From Argyresthia goedartella (lineage: Eukaryota; Arthropoda; Insecta; Lepidoptera; Argyresthiidae), in NCBI GenBank assembly GCA_949825045.1, contig OX463814.1, forward strand, positions 32,940,383 through 33,004,382: a stretch of 64,000 bases of DNA, given 5' to 3'. The notes under the pieces were generated by a model, which worked only from the letters and a program-made list of their open reading frames with translations, was not told where the DNA came from and made no database searches. Positions within the stretch are counted from its first letter, which is position 1. Each line of letters opens with the position of its first letter. The translations under genes were made by a program, and so were the position numbers. Below are positions 39,575 to 50,896 of the stretch, piece by piece.

Positions 39575-40550
39575 CAAAAGGAGGAACCCTGATAGGATCG
39601 CTCGCGTGTCCGTCCGTCCGTCCGTCCGTCTGTCACGGGCACATTTCTCAATACTTATACTGATAACCGCAACATAATTTAAGTCCAATATAAATAAAAT
39701 GCCTGCAAAAAAGTGGAGGGAGGAGTAAAATAACAAAACTAAAAAAGACAAACATCTTAATTAGCCATGTAGGGTAGCGTCAAAAAGGACCTTATATAAT
39801 TTTTTCGAAAATATATAAATTTTAATTTAAGTTTTGATAAATTCAGAAGTTATTGTCAAAAAACTGCAAAAAAATACCATTCCCCTCACATTATCTCCGA
39901 AGCTACAGAGTCTAAAATTATATAGAATATAGAACTCAAACCAAAGATTTCAGGAAAATTTGTCCAGAACTACCAAGGTTTTTTGTTTATCGGTAAGGCA
40001 CATACAAACTTGTAAATGCACCTGGTGACGTACATAGAGTATGATATTAACCGCACCAACAACTTTGTAAACAACATTTAGCTATGAAAAAAATCCAAAA
40101 TATTCTCTTCACGCCATCCCTACCATTGGTACTGTAATATCTTGAGCACTACCTATCACGGCCTATACTTGAACTTGCTAGCCCTACAGATTAGGTAGGC
40201 AATTATAAAGACTTTGGTAACACCAGAGTGGTTTTTATTGATCGAATATGGTTACAATTTGTACAAAAGGGATCAAACTGGCTCGATAGCCATTAAGCTA
40301 AACCTAACTATATAATTTTGATCGGTCGCTGGCCGAAGCCTAAGGTGAAGTGTGTCACGTTGACTTTTCACATCCAAGCCTCCTTCTTTTTCAAATTACA
40401 AATTACGTAACAGTGTCAAAGTGAACACTCACTCTAAAGAGGCCCGTATACAATATTATCGCATAGACAAATATCGAACCTAACTATATACCTTACAGTA
40501 CCGTCGTACGGAGCACTTCGTGCGCGAGTCCGATTTGGACTTGACCGCTT
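39575..40550 (+). mobile_element. Composite GTCY-type element carrying an LTR
   Basis: The left part GGAGGAACCCTGATAGGATC then (TCCG)n and TCTGTCACGGGCACATTTCT differs from the usual GTCY left half. From 39996 the right half is standard (CACATACAAACTTGTAAATG, ACCGCACCAACAACTTTGTA, CACGCCATCCCTACCATTG). It is cut at 40129 by a solo LTR and resumes at 40498 with GTACCGTCGTACGGAGCACT, TTCGTGCGCGAGTCCGATTT and GACTTGACCGC. Confidence 0.7.
40133..40497. mobile_element. Probable solo LTR, 365 bp, 4-bp target duplication
   Basis: Begins TGTAATATCTTGAG and ends TATACCTTACA: TG..CA termini with a TGTAA/TTACA inverted pair. GTAC flanks it at 40129-40132 and 40498-40501. The host repeat reads through cleanly when it is removed. 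TATAAAGACTTTGG at 40203-40216 could be a TATA region. A 4-bp duplication suits Ty3-type LTR elements; the family is unknown. GTAC is palindromic, which weakens the duplication evidence a little. Confidence 0.7.
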
Positions 40551-40569
40551 TTATTTTCTTATTAAAATC

Positions 40570-40985
40570 ATGATAATTAGATATTTACTTTAAAAGTTGG
40601 AGGGGGGACACTCATTTTCCACTTTGGAAGGGTCTGTCTCTTTAACGATTTACTTTGAGGAAAAATGGTTTCAGGAACTTCAAGGTCATTTTTAAAGACT
40701 TATCTATAGATACCCCACACACATAGGTTTGAAGAAAAACATTTTTTTTTTGGTTTCAGGTCGATGTATGAGGAACCCCTTTAATTATTTTAATTTATAA
40801 ATTTTTGTATAAATATCGTAAAGTGGTTTACAGAATACATTTACATACCAAGTTTCAACTGTGTAGTCTTAATAGTTTCTGCATAAAGTTACTGTGACAT
40901 ACGGATGGACAGACAGACAGACAGACTTGACGAAACTATAAGGGTTCCTTGTTTCTCTACGGAAAACTAAAAACCGCAATCCTTT
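40570..40985 (-). repeat. Dispersed repeat with (GACA)n, minus orientation
   Basis: GGAGGGGGGACACTCATTTT, then CCCCACACACATAGGTTTGA, CAAGTTTCAACTGTGTAGTC, ACGGATGGACAGACAGACAG and CTATAAGGGTTCC. The form is common in lepidopteran DNA; the borders are approximate. Confidence 0.55.
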
Positions 40986-41711
40986 TAAAAAAAAAATACA
41001 TTACTTATGTTACTACTTTCAGACTGTTTTCAATAAATTAGGATAAGTATAAATAAATACACCAAAATATAAGGTGGCTTTTAAAATAAAATCACCACCG
41101 TGATGAAAGAATGTGTTTTTTTAATAATATTTGATTAAATGTTTCTATATCTGTCGCAGTAGCAATGCGTTCATTCGCTTTTTGAATGGAATTATTGGAG
41201 CTTGGAGCTCATAAAAGATAAAACATTGAAAATAACTAGCCATGCATTAATTTTGAGAGGTTTCAGCGTTTTATTTGCAATTTTTACATTGAATTCAAAC
41301 AAAAAGCTGGCGGGGGAGAACTAGACAGAAACTGACAGCGGAATGTTGTTTTCAAAATGGCGGATGATGTGCCAAATAGTTCTATTTGTTTCCACCTGAA
41401 CAACTAATTTGGTGGCTCTGTATAAGGGTCGTTTAACTATATAATCATTCTATTTTACACGCTGGTGGAACGTTCAGACATTCTGCATAATAATTACCAA
41501 ATCTTAAAAATATATATTAACTATGTGGTGATATTTATGCATATTTTGGTGCAGAAATTGAAACACATAGAAAAGGCATCTTCTAATTTTAACAACACGA
41601 ATATACGCAATTTCATGTTCCAAATTAATTTTAAATTGCTAGCCAAAGTTGGAAACCAGTTTACGAACATACTTTCTTTTTGACATATTTGCTTGGTTGT
41701 TTAGTCATTGT
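40986..41711. other. No recognisable gene
   Basis: AT-rich. A 72-codon frame (41465-41683) has no recognisable motif. Confidence 0.5.
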
Positions 41712-42111
41712 TAGGGTTTCGTACCCGAAGGGTACGAAACGGGACCCTATTACTAAGCCTCCGCTGTCCGTCCGTCCGTCTGTCACCAGGCTGTATCTCA
41801 TGAACCGTCATAGTTAGACAGTTGAAATTTTCACAGATAATGTATTCCTGTTGCCGCTAAAACAACATATATAAAACAGAATTAAATCAATATTTAAGGG
41901 GGCTCCCATACAACAATTATTTCTATACCACATACAAACTTAAGAATTCACCTGGTTACGTACATGGAGAGTGAAAGTAGCCGCACCAATAACTTTGTAA
42001 ACAACATTTTGCTATGTAAAATCCCAACTATTCACTCCACACCATCCCTACCATTGTATGGTGGTAAGAAAACCTTCGTGCGCGAGTTCGACTCGCACTT
42101 GACCGGTTTTT
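41712..42111 (+). mobile_element. GTCY MITE copy at 41.7 kb
   Basis: Full length: AGGGTTTCGTACCCGAAGGG, TAAGCCTCCGCTGTCCGTCC, TCACCAGGCTGTATCTCATG, GGGGGCTCCCATACAACAAT, GCGCGAGTTCGACTCGCACT, TGACCGGTTTTT. Confidence 0.88.
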
Positions 42112-43215
42112 GTATGTTTTCTTTTTATTTGAGGTAGCCAGTTTTCTGATCAAACTCAAAATACCTTACATAAACCAAACAATATAAGTCAAAATCATGT
42201 GTTTGTTGAGTGGAACTCCATTTTGCTGTTATTTTGTTACCATTCACTCACTAAACTAGGCACTTGGGATGTCTGGGCAGTGTATAAATCTTCATACAAA
42301 TTATACATTTATCATAACAGTTTTGTGGTTTCGCTTACGTCTGTTGTATAAATATAATTTGTTCATTATTTATAAGTAAGAAAAAAGAGCGGATCCAACT
42401 GTAAGTTTTTTTCCAGTCATTTGATTTCAGGGTTTAGATTTGTGGCCGCCGAATTAAAATTCCAAATTAATATATTACATACTTAATTACAAATTCATAT
42501 AGTACAATATTATATAAATAAATATTACATAGACATGCCACCAATACGCCCGATCTTAGTTCGGTTTTACGCCAAAATGTAACGGAAAAGTGTTGCTGCA
42601 GTTCCTAAAATCTTAGAAGTTTACAGATTACTTAAAACTAAAACAAATCCACTTTTTAAGCACTGGAGATGTGACCTAAACAATCGGAAAGAATTGAAAT
42701 TGTAAAAAGAATGTCAAACTATCCAAATTTGCTGCATCCAATTTACAAATGTTTGAAGAGTGTATCGATTCATTTGTTCGATGTTTTTAGCAATATCCCT
42801 TTCACTAACAGCCCAATATTGCCACCCATCACACGACGTTATCATTTTCATACTTAAGTAATTGCAATAGCACAGCAAACGGAACTTCGGTCGCTTCATT
42901 TCAGCATAGTGTGTTAGACTTAATCTCACCGTGTATGTGCTTCCTATAAGGAAGAACATAACTAGCATCTAGTTTCAATAGCCCAATAAGGTTTGGCAGA
43001 GGCACAGTTGTGTCCACGTTTGATAGTTATTTAGCACTTCATATTGCGTCACAGAAGACTAGCCAATCGCCGCAGCTGTTGCCATTATGTAGATTTCCTC
43101 ACCATGTTTTCCCTGTTAAAACGTCCGAATAATGTTTGTGAGATGATGGTTAAAAAAATATATTTTTTTGGAACCGGAAACAAATCTATAGGTACAATGT
43201 AACAAATATTCAAAC
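42112..43215. other. No supported gene
   Basis: 42533-42590 reads IDMPPIRPILVRFYAKM in one plus frame, which has the RPI.V.F look of a LINE ORF1 fragment, too short to assign. The minus-strand frame 42714-42968 (84 codons) is unrecognised. Confidence 0.4.
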
Positions 43216-43272
43216 ACCTTCCGTGATCGACCCGGAAGCCAAGTCAGGGCTATATCCAACTAAGCTACACTT
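43216..43272 (-). repeat. tRNA-like SINE head scrap
   Basis: On the minus strand TAGCTTAGTTGG (A-box) and TCCGGGTCGATCACGG (B-box-like) lie about 36 bp apart. No acceptor stem or anticodon arm of a real tRNA can be built. Confidence 0.45.
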
Positions 43273-43419
43273 CTGTTTATACGGATCTTATTACAATGTG
43301 CCATAGAGACGGAATTCAAATAGTATCTTACGAGAAAGTCAATGACGAGGGGTAACCTCAAAAGTCGACTCGTGTCTGAATTGTTAATACCTCACGTAAC
43401 GGTAAAGATTACGTGCAGG

Positions 43420-43482
43420 GGAGTGCAAGGGGTTGCAAGGGGGAGGGTAAGTGCGAAGGGGAGGGGATGGAGATACTCTACC
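43420..43482 (+). repeat. G-rich low-complexity stretch
   Basis: GGGGAGTGCAAGGGGTTGCA, GGGGGAGGGTAAGTGCGAAG, GGGAGGGG. Repeated G runs on one strand could allow a G-quadruplex; there is no direct evidence. Confidence 0.5.
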
Positions 43483-43624
43483 TTTATTAGAAAGCTCTGT
43501 TTTCTGAGATACTGAAGATTATCGTGTCGAAGAAGTGAGAAAATTCATTACATTTGTTGTCATCTGTTTTACGGGGAAATTAAGCGCTGTTTTCCAGGAG
43601 TATATAAATAAATAAAATAACAAT

Positions 43625-43755
43625 CATTTACTTTATACTTTATTGCACAAAAACAGAAGATACAGATACATCACAATGGAAACTGCGTGTACAAAGGCGA
43701 GCTTATATCTAAAAGAGATATGTTCCAGCAAACCTAGGATGGACAGGATACATTC
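43625..43755 (-). pseudogene. LINE-M 3' UTR scrap (minus strand)
   Basis: TTTATTGCACAAAAACAGAA, GATACATCACAATGGAAACT, TGTACAAAGGCGAGCTTATA and CAGCAAACCTAGGATGGACA are the reverse complement of 36760-36890 with a few changes. Confidence 0.85.
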
Positions 43756-44990
43756 AGTAGACCTATGTGTGCAGCGTTAAGTAATTAAAAAATCAACTAC
43801 TTACCAATATGAATTTGTAACCATTAATAAAATTTGCAGCATAATGTCATTTTCGCACCACCTGCCCGAAAATTACAAATTATAGCTCTAGGCTTAAGCG
43901 GTGACATAAAGTTGTACAAAATTTCATTATATCACAACCTAGATTACTCCAGGGTTTAAAGTGATTTTCATTTCTCATAGTTCTTATTACTATCGCCTTA
44001 AAATCTAATTTCGTGAAATACTCATGCCGCTCACAGACCAGCTCTCCGGAGGCGGGAGCGGAGGCGGAGCGCGGCGTCGAACTTATTCGAAAATCAAGGT
44101 GGCCACGGCGAGCTGAATGGAACACACTTTAAATAAAGCAAAATTCGCGATTGTTGCTAGACGCTGTAACTGGACTAATTTATCAAACATACATTTTCAC
44201 ATAATTTTTTACTTTTATAAAATGGTGTTTTTAGTAGCCTAGCTTTTTATATTTTCTCGCAGGAAGTGTAGAAAAACTAGAGTATACTCTTCGGGGATAC
44301 AGCTGTTTTGTCTTGGATACGCTTGAATCCTTCTCTGCACTCAGGACTCTGTCTTGATTACCTCGCTTCACTTGGGAATTAAATCATAACACCCTCGCTT
44401 CGCTCGGGAGTAAAATCTGGAGTCCTTCGTTACGTTCGGGATAATAATACAAAATCTAATATTATACTAATTTAGATATTACAGTATTACAACTGATTGT
44501 TACAGTAAGTTTGGAATTATCAAGACCTATTAGTAGGTCTGTATAATCAATCTTTAGCACAGGTTCTGCCTAGTGGCTGCAACCTGCGCTATAGATCCCG
44601 ATTTAAATTCGGTGCTTTAGCAATGTGACACATTTTATTCGTGCAATAGAAATGCTTTGCGCAAAAACCCGAGCGCCATCTTTCGACGTAGTTTTTTGGA
44701 AGATTTGTTTTTTATTCATAATTAAGACAGAAAAGCCCTACTTGATTGTCACAGCAAATAGTCTAACGCCACCTAACAGGCAGTTTGAAAGCTTTGTTTA
44801 TCACACACAAAAACCCTCATTATTTTAGATACTTATCAATGAGTCACTAAATCAAAACAAGAAAGAAAAGCGAGATCGAGAACTTCATAAGACTTCTTTA
44901 CTCCATCTCTCCTTCCCACCCTTGCTGTTATTTTAGTAACAAAGCCGATTATAATATTTGTTATAATATAAGCCTCCTTAACGATGCACT
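43756..44990. other. No supported gene
   Basis: 44030-44120 is GC-rich (GGAGGCGGGAGCGGAGGCGG) and an 81-codon minus frame crosses it; no domain recognised. CCTCGCTTCGCTCGGG at 44392-44407 recalls the CTTCGC palindromes of the MITE core but is isolated. Confidence 0.45.
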
Positions 44991-45030
44991 CAGCATCCTA
45001 GCTTGACTTGTTAGTGAAGCTAGAATGCTG
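44991..45030. repeat. Imperfect 14-bp hairpin
   Basis: CAGCATCCTAGCTT and AAGCTAGAATGCTG pair with one mismatch around a 12-nt loop. Confidence 0.7.
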
Positions 45031-45159
45031 ATCGAACTTTACCTTGTTATATCAAAGCTGGAACTTGTAGACTAGTATAACATTAATGCTGACGTAAGAT
45101 TCATAAAATCAAAATCAACATACTTATTTACAATACGTTTTATACTATAGATATTTACA

Positions 45160-45730
45160 AATACTTAGTAAACGTCATTTTTATGGCTTCTCTAAATTGT
45201 ACCACTGTGGAAGAATAGGGCGAAGAAAAATCCACAGATAAATTTTTAGATCTCTTAAAATTGTTTGTGTTTAACTTATACAAATAGGACTATATTGATT
45301 ATTATAAATAAATTGCAGGAATAAATAATTACGAAATTATTAAGCGAGTTCTATGTTGAGTTAGATTAACCCCATGCAGTCTTGTCATTTAGGCAATCTT
45401 GAACATTGTCATATCCATTTTTAGATAAAGTCATTTTTACATGTTTTTAAATTGGTCAAATGGCAATTTCAAATCTCCAGAGGTATCTTGTTGTAGTAGA
45501 GAATGAACTTACCCTTGAAAGAATTGCTAACCTTCGCGAGTCTAAACCGGGGAGCAACTCGACTGATTATTTCTAAGGTTATCCCTAATTTAAGAAACTG
45601 TTTTAAGGTTTTTCCGTACCTATATTACATTTTCAAATATAAATTGGATCGCTACAATTAGTATGTCAGTTTAAAAAAAAGTTTTTTTAAGGAGTCTGTG
45701 CGTTTTAAATTATAAATAATACACGTAACT
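45160..45730 (-). pseudogene. LINE-C 3' part (minus strand)
   Basis: Antisense 3' UTR with CACTGTGGAAG..TCCACAG (45204-45238), AAATTGGTCAAATGGCAATT, GAAAGAATTGCTAACCTTCG, CGAGTCTAAACCGGGGAGCA, then decayed coding as far as GGAGTCTGTGCGTTTTAAAT. No usable frame. Confidence 0.82.
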
Positions 45731-45753
45731 AAACAGGACTGTTTGATATTGCC

Positions 45754-46020
45754 GTGATAGATGGAGCAGTTAAGATTATTAATGAATTTCAAAGCCTCAG
45801 AAAATGTGCGTGTGAGATGAAAAGAGATAATTCTGAACTATCGATAAGAACTTCATCCTCAAGAATAGAATCCGACTCGAAGGACCAAAATCTGCTAGGA
45901 TCTCTAGAGCAGAGTTGTATTGACCGCAACAACCGCCAACATCTATACATCTTTGATCGAAGACCGCAAACGATGAATTCGTTTAAATTGATAAATAATG
46001 CAATAACAGGAGTGCAATAA
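45754..46020 (+). CDS. Unrecognised 88-codon frame
   Basis: Polar, Ser/Arg/Asp-rich (RDNSELSIRTSSSRIESDSK..). The opposite strand is open over the same stretch for 137 codons (45789-46202). No motif is recognised on either strand. Chance is a fair explanation. Confidence 0.15.
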   Translation: MIDGAVKIINEFQSLRKCACEMKRDNSELSIRTSSSRIESDSKDQNLLGSLEQSCIDRNNRQHLYIFDRRPQTMNSFKLINNAITGVQ

Positions 46021-46594
46021 AATTTCCTTTTGTGCAGCGTCATAGAGGTCATTTGGTAACCGGATAGCCAAATAATACAAGCAGTAACCATGTATGTGTA
46101 TTCCGGGTACATGTAATTGCGACCCGTGTCAACTTCCCGAAGCCTGAACAAGATTAGCAGGGGAAGTGACACGCTGAAACCGAACGGAAAAAAGTTGGTC
46201 ACGCGAGGTGGAGTTCGTAGAATTAGGGGCTAATAATATTATAGAATTGTGAAATGCTATTGTATTTTACCAGATGTAAACCCAATACTGAGCATTCAGC
46301 TATTATATATAGCTAAACTATGCAGCTATTAACCACATATATTTTGGAACTGCATTATTTACTTATCATTATAGGATTTTATGTACCTCACTTAGGGTTT
46401 AGAGTGGTGAATAAAATACTGTGTTTTTGGGTATAAATTCATATGTTTATTCTGTTATTTTCAATGATATTGAAAGATGGTATTGAAATGATCCGACAAT
46501 ATACCACAATAAAAACGATGAAGAAATGTATTAAGCAAAAGATTCATGAAAATAAGTACAGAGAATATAAATAAGATATTCATTCTAGTTAAAG

Positions 46595-46960
46595 ACGTGT
46601 GGGACTGCCGCTCCATCCTCATATAGGCCTGTGCGATTCCACCTATGGCGGGTGCCGCGGATGCACATGCTGCTAGCCCTGATGATGGCGGTTTGAATTC
46701 TTGTTCGTAGCCAGCCCATTATTGTGGCAGGGGTCCGGTTCCAGCGGTCCGCCAGCGTTTCGGCGAGGTGTTTAGTGAATTATATCATTTGTGGAGCAAA
46801 AACTCCGTCGACAGAGGTTACTAATGGGGTGAAGGTGGTGTGGCGCGTCTCGCATGGGTCGCAGTACTTCCTTTTCTTTTCTTCTTCAGCTGAACGAAGG
46901 ACAGCCGCTACGGGGCGTGATGCGTGGGAGGGAGCGTCGGTGTCTATGACAATTGTTTTA
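46595..46960 (-). pseudogene. Remnant of an RT-element polyprotein segment (minus strand)
   Basis: Minus-strand reading: IVIDTDAPSHASR, AAVLRSAEEEKKRKYCDPCE, RHTTFTPLVTSVDGVFAPQM, a stop at 46782-46780, then KHLAETLADRWNRTPATIMG, WLRTRIQTAIIRASSMCIRG. The DTDA..VL..E..KK.KY..C..R...FTPLV.SVDG...LA..L...W pattern is one I associate with a C-terminal segment of certain reverse-transcriptase mobile-element proteins; which class is uncertain. GC-rich against its surroundings. No RT motif is adjacent. Confidence 0.45.
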
Positions 46961-47076
46961 CCAAGGTTTGTTTTAATCAAGGTCTTAAATGATGAGAGTA
47001 ACTATGAAAATTTTTGTTGCAATTTTTAAATCTTAAATGGGCTATAGCTATCTGGACAATATCGTTTAAATTTTTT

Positions 47077-47428
47077 TAGGGTTCCGTGCCTGAAGGGTGC
47101 CAAAAAAGGTGCTGTTTGTCCGTCTGTCCGTCAGCGGGCTCTATCCCATGAATCGAAATACTTAGAAAGTGTATTTTTGTTGCCGCTTTAATAACAAATA
47201 ATGAACTACACGAAATTTTATAAAATAAAGGGGGTCACCATACAAAAGACGTGTTTTAAACCCCCATAGAAGAGACGTGATCATAAAATACGCGAAAATT
47301 TCGTGGCAGCTTTTATTATAGTCTGTGGTGTCGGATCCGCAATCAATAGTGACTGGTTTCGAAACCCAGTTCGTATTATTTATCCTCAAGTTTCTTGTAC
47401 GAGTCAGACCAGCACTTGAGCTTTTTTT
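47077..47428 (+). mobile_element. GTCY MITE, diverged copy at 47.1 kb
   Basis: AGGGTTCCGTGCCTGAAGGG, TTTGTCCGTCTGTCCGTCAG, GCTCTATCCCATGAATCG, TTTTTGTTGCCGCTTTAATA, GGGGGTCACCATACAA, ending GAGTCAGACCAGCACTTGAG. The central blocks are replaced or lost. Confidence 0.7.
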
Positions 47429-47570
47429 AAATTAGAGATGTTACTACTCATAAACACGCGTTTTGTGTCGTACCAAAGGATTCTGTAATTAACATTAAAA
47501 AAACATGCAACATTATAAACACGATCGCAGCATAATTGCACCGATATATTATCCCCTTGAGAATACGATA

Positions 47571-47936
47571 GATTGCACAAAGGAGGTCCGCACAAAATGG
47601 TCCTTGATACCAATAACGACGTGACATATGTCATTAGAAAGGAATTTCTACATAATACAATAATTACTATGGAAGCTTGTTTCAAATCACTGTGTGAAAA
47701 AAGTTATGGCGATACAAAAATCTTATTTTCATATATAAAAAAAAAAAATTTCGTATTTTATGAAGTTATAGTGCAAGTTACAACGTGTTTATAAATTTTT
47801 CCCACAGTGATTTGAAATAAGCCCCCATAATAACTATTGAAGTATATTGAAATACCTTTCTAATGACATATGTCATGTCGTTATTGGTCCTTGGACCAGC
47901 CTTCATACATTTTTGCCGGTCCTCCTTTATCAATTT
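47571..47936. mobile_element. MITE-N, foldback with arms of about 140 bp
   Basis: The left AAAGGAGGTCCGCA, ACCAATAACGACGTGACATA, TGTCATTAGAAAGGAATTTC and TTTCAAATCACTGTGTGAAA recur as the reverse complement on the right from 47936 back to about 47795. The small plus-strand frame (47573-47794) is a by-product of the palindrome. Confidence 0.8.
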
Positions 47937-48311
47937 AATATCCCCACATGCTTTGAACCGATGTCGACGAGGCGACGATGTTACCAGTTGCCTAGCAACC
48001 GAAGTTTTCCGTTTGACAAATCCGAATTAAAGTACACTCCGGTCATCGCGATTAAAATGCTACCTCTCTGTAAATAATCCAAAAATAACGAGCTAGCAAT
48101 TAAATACGGCTTTGAGACAAATATTTGAGTGGGTGGACATCAAAGGGAGGGAGCCACGTGCCCCTAAAGATAAGCCTACTCCCTCCATTCGGGGCTCGTA
48201 TGAGTAGTTTAGGTTAAAAGGCTTATTCAACTGCTTTGAAAGGAATGTTACCGTTTAGTATTTACACCGTAGGGGTGTATCACAGAGTTGTATCGGGAAA
48301 TTGCGCTAACT
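47937..48311. other. No recognisable gene or repeat
   Basis: Nothing supported apart from the left copy of ATTGCGCTAACTCA at 48299-48312. Confidence 0.5.
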
Positions 48312-48745
48312 CAATTGGCCATATAAAAAAATCAATGGTACCAAACTGATAAATCTATCTGGATATGACTGTGTTCCTAACTAAATTTCGTTATTTTATG
48401 CATTTTTTCCCTTGTTTGTTCAAATTCCCTTCGCCGTTAAGTTAGATGTTCTGTAAAACTATCAAGTAAGAGCAGTTTTCCTGTCAGTCGACAAAGCAGA
48501 TGTCAGTCGGAATTTAAACAAATATTATAGTTTTTTTGTTTTATGATCGGAAACAACCAGCCTCAAAGTACAACCGTTCCTAAATTGTAAGCAAGTGACG
48601 TCACAAGGAGTGTTGTTAAAATGTATTTAAAAATCATAAGACATCTATTGAATTGAAATATTTAAATGAGTTTCTTAAAATAGCCTTTTGTATTTCTGTG
48701 TATACATTTTAATAAAAATGTTATACAAAGGTGGACATACGGCCA
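48312..48745 (-). mobile_element. MITE-L copy 2 (inverted)
   Basis: ATTGGCCATATAAAAAAATC, ATGGTACCAAACTG, ATCGGAAACAACCAGCCTCA, AAGTGACGTCACAAGGAGTG and CATAAGACATCTAT are the reverse complement of 27650-28145. The far end is uncertain. Confidence 0.72.
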
Positions 48746-49018
48746 AATCGAAACAAATTTTCAAAAAGTAGTACAATTAAAATGTCGTGTCGTCCGATAA
48801 AACATTTGAATCAGATGTTTTCAGAATTTACACGACTTCATAAGATAAATCACCATAAAACCTTGCCCCATGCCCCCAATGATAACGGTATCATTGAACG
48901 CTTTCACTCCACCTTGTTAGAACATCTCCGTATCCTGAAACTACAGCAAAAAGACGAGCCTGTAATTTACCTCATGCCTTACGCAATACTTACCTTTCTT
49001 CATCATAACTTTGTCTGA
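48746..49018 (+). pseudogene. Ty3-type integrase core remnant
   Basis: HLNQMFSEFTRLHKINHHKT then LPHAPNDNGIIERFHSTLLE and HLRILK: the integrase segment around the last catalytic Glu (NGIIERFHSTL, 48883-48915) with the preceding H.KTLPHAPN loop. The segment that should hold the second Asp reads KMSCRPIKHL, so that residue is lost. The match decays after YLMPYAILTF. It may be tied to the MITE-L insertion that precedes it. No LTR is adjacent. Confidence 0.75.
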
Positions 49019-50659
49019 AAACTATTGAGGATAGGGTATCCCACGCATACCTACCTATTTCTACTCGGACAAGTGCTGCGCAACGTGTGCCCATTGTAAG
49101 CTGGCCAAAGTGACAAACTACTTTAATAGTTTTAAGTCATAATGATGTAAGTAGTACCATTAATTCCTCATCGTAGGATGCGATCTACGCTGAGCATTGC
49201 AGCGTGTACCATGGCGCAACATTGACGTAGCTTTTAACGGAGTACTTGACGAGTTATTGCGCTAACTCACACTTTTTGGTTGATTACCCATGTCTAGTAT
49301 GGACCTCGATAATGAATAGTTGCACCCTCGGTTCTGATAGTACAGAGGTAGGTAGCGTGGATTTGAATGGCCGTCCTTTGAATGAGTCTGCATATATGCA
49401 CTGGGAGAGGTAGATATGGTTACCGGACTTAATGTTTTGGTGTCAATCATTAAGTAACACAGAGAAGCTGCGCTATTCAATCTACTGATTACATGCAGTA
49501 TGAAAAATGAAGGAAAGATATAAACGTTGTGTACGTTAAAGACGATTTCTAATTCAGTTTCATCCAAAACTAAAACAGGAGTCTTAGTTTGAAGATTATC
49601 GATCGTCAGTCTTTGCAAAGTGTTTGTACGTTTTTCTATAAAAACCTGGCCTAATACCCCCGAAACCGGACTGCTATGCTAGAGAGGTAAGGCGATCGGC
49701 CTTAAGCCTACGTCACAGTTTCGGTAGTAGTCCCATTCTTTTCCCAATATATTCTGACTCCAAAATCGAAATCCAATATATAATACGAAAAAATCTCAAA
49801 CTGAAATCGTAAGGCCTTTGCAAAACTCAAAATCTCGATTTAAATTGAGTGTGTACGAAGGCTGAGGGATATCGTTCAGTATAAAACAAGGCCAAAACCA
49901 AGTTCACAAAACAAATCCGGGAGAGTCCGTAACTGGCAGAGCAATTACTTGCGGAGACACTTTTAAATTCTAGCTTCGTGTACATTCGGCGAATGGGAAA
50001 GTTAGAGAGATTCTAATAGTGCGGTACGCCGAAATGGCTGCAAATGGTGTTAAAAACACTAAAATCGGACCGATTAATCGGCTAGTACTTTTGAATTAAT
50101 TTGACCCGTCGCACAAAAAAGAAGAAGAGCTGTTATAACCTATTTTTTGTATGGAAATAAAATGTTCTGAAATCCGTCGTGTGACTCGACTAATGGTAAG
50201 TAAGTAAGTAAGTAGAATACCTATAGAGACTTACTGTACATACGGTCACATACTCGTTCTATGGCAAAACTACAACTACTACTTTGTCTATCACATGTTA
50301 TTGGAACGCTGGACATAAACCACTGTTTATGCAAGCAATGACTGGAGTCACAGAATAGAAATACTCGTGTAACCCCGTAGCTACTGCAATCCTCATGGGG
50401 GTGGGACGTGCGGTGCATAAGTAATGCTAGTTGATTAGCAGGTACTTCAGGATCAGGTAAAGTTACCCTATGCCTGTATGATTGTGGTCCCTATGGTGTA
50501 CAAAAGTAGGACGGTATAAAACTTGTAACTTATCGAGAAAGCGGATGTCAGAGAGGTGTCGTGTGAAGGGTGGGACAAGATTGTAAGATTTTTGTGATTT
50601 TGTGACCATAAATATAGATGTGTGTGTGGAGTCAGTCTATCTATGAATCTACCCAGCCT
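49019..50659. other. Long stretch without a supported gene
   Basis: A 118-codon minus-strand frame (49262-49618) is unrecognised. A (TAAG)n run lies at 50196-50215. A second copy of ATTGCGCTAACTCA is at 49257-49270. Confidence 0.45.
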
Positions 50660-50800
50660 CATGCTCCCACAGTTGAGTAAAGGCCTCTTTTCATTACGCC
50701 ATTGTTTGCGGTCCTACGCTAACTTTATTTACTGGTGACCGGCAGCGTTGGAAATTTCACCCAATGTCGGGCGAGTGATCTGCCTCTGAGTCTCTGTTAT
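50660..50800 (-). repeat. RTE-type 3' end scrap (minus strand)
   Basis: CACAGTTGAGTAAAGGCCTC, TTTTCATTACGCCATTG and GCGGTCCTACGC match the RTE-2 end at 51992-52038 (CACTGCTGGGCATAGGCCTC, AAAACGCCAATCTCC, CCGGTCCTGCGC). Confidence 0.65.
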
Positions 50801-50896
50801 TTATACAGTTTTAGAAATAGTTCAATTTGAATAAAAAGCCGGCCAAGGCGAGTAGTATATTTTTTTGTTTGTGAAGGAACTATCTATTACGGAATC

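Noticed and set aside
47573..47794. 73-codon frame as a gene
   Set aside because: It lies in one arm and the loop of the MITE-N palindrome.
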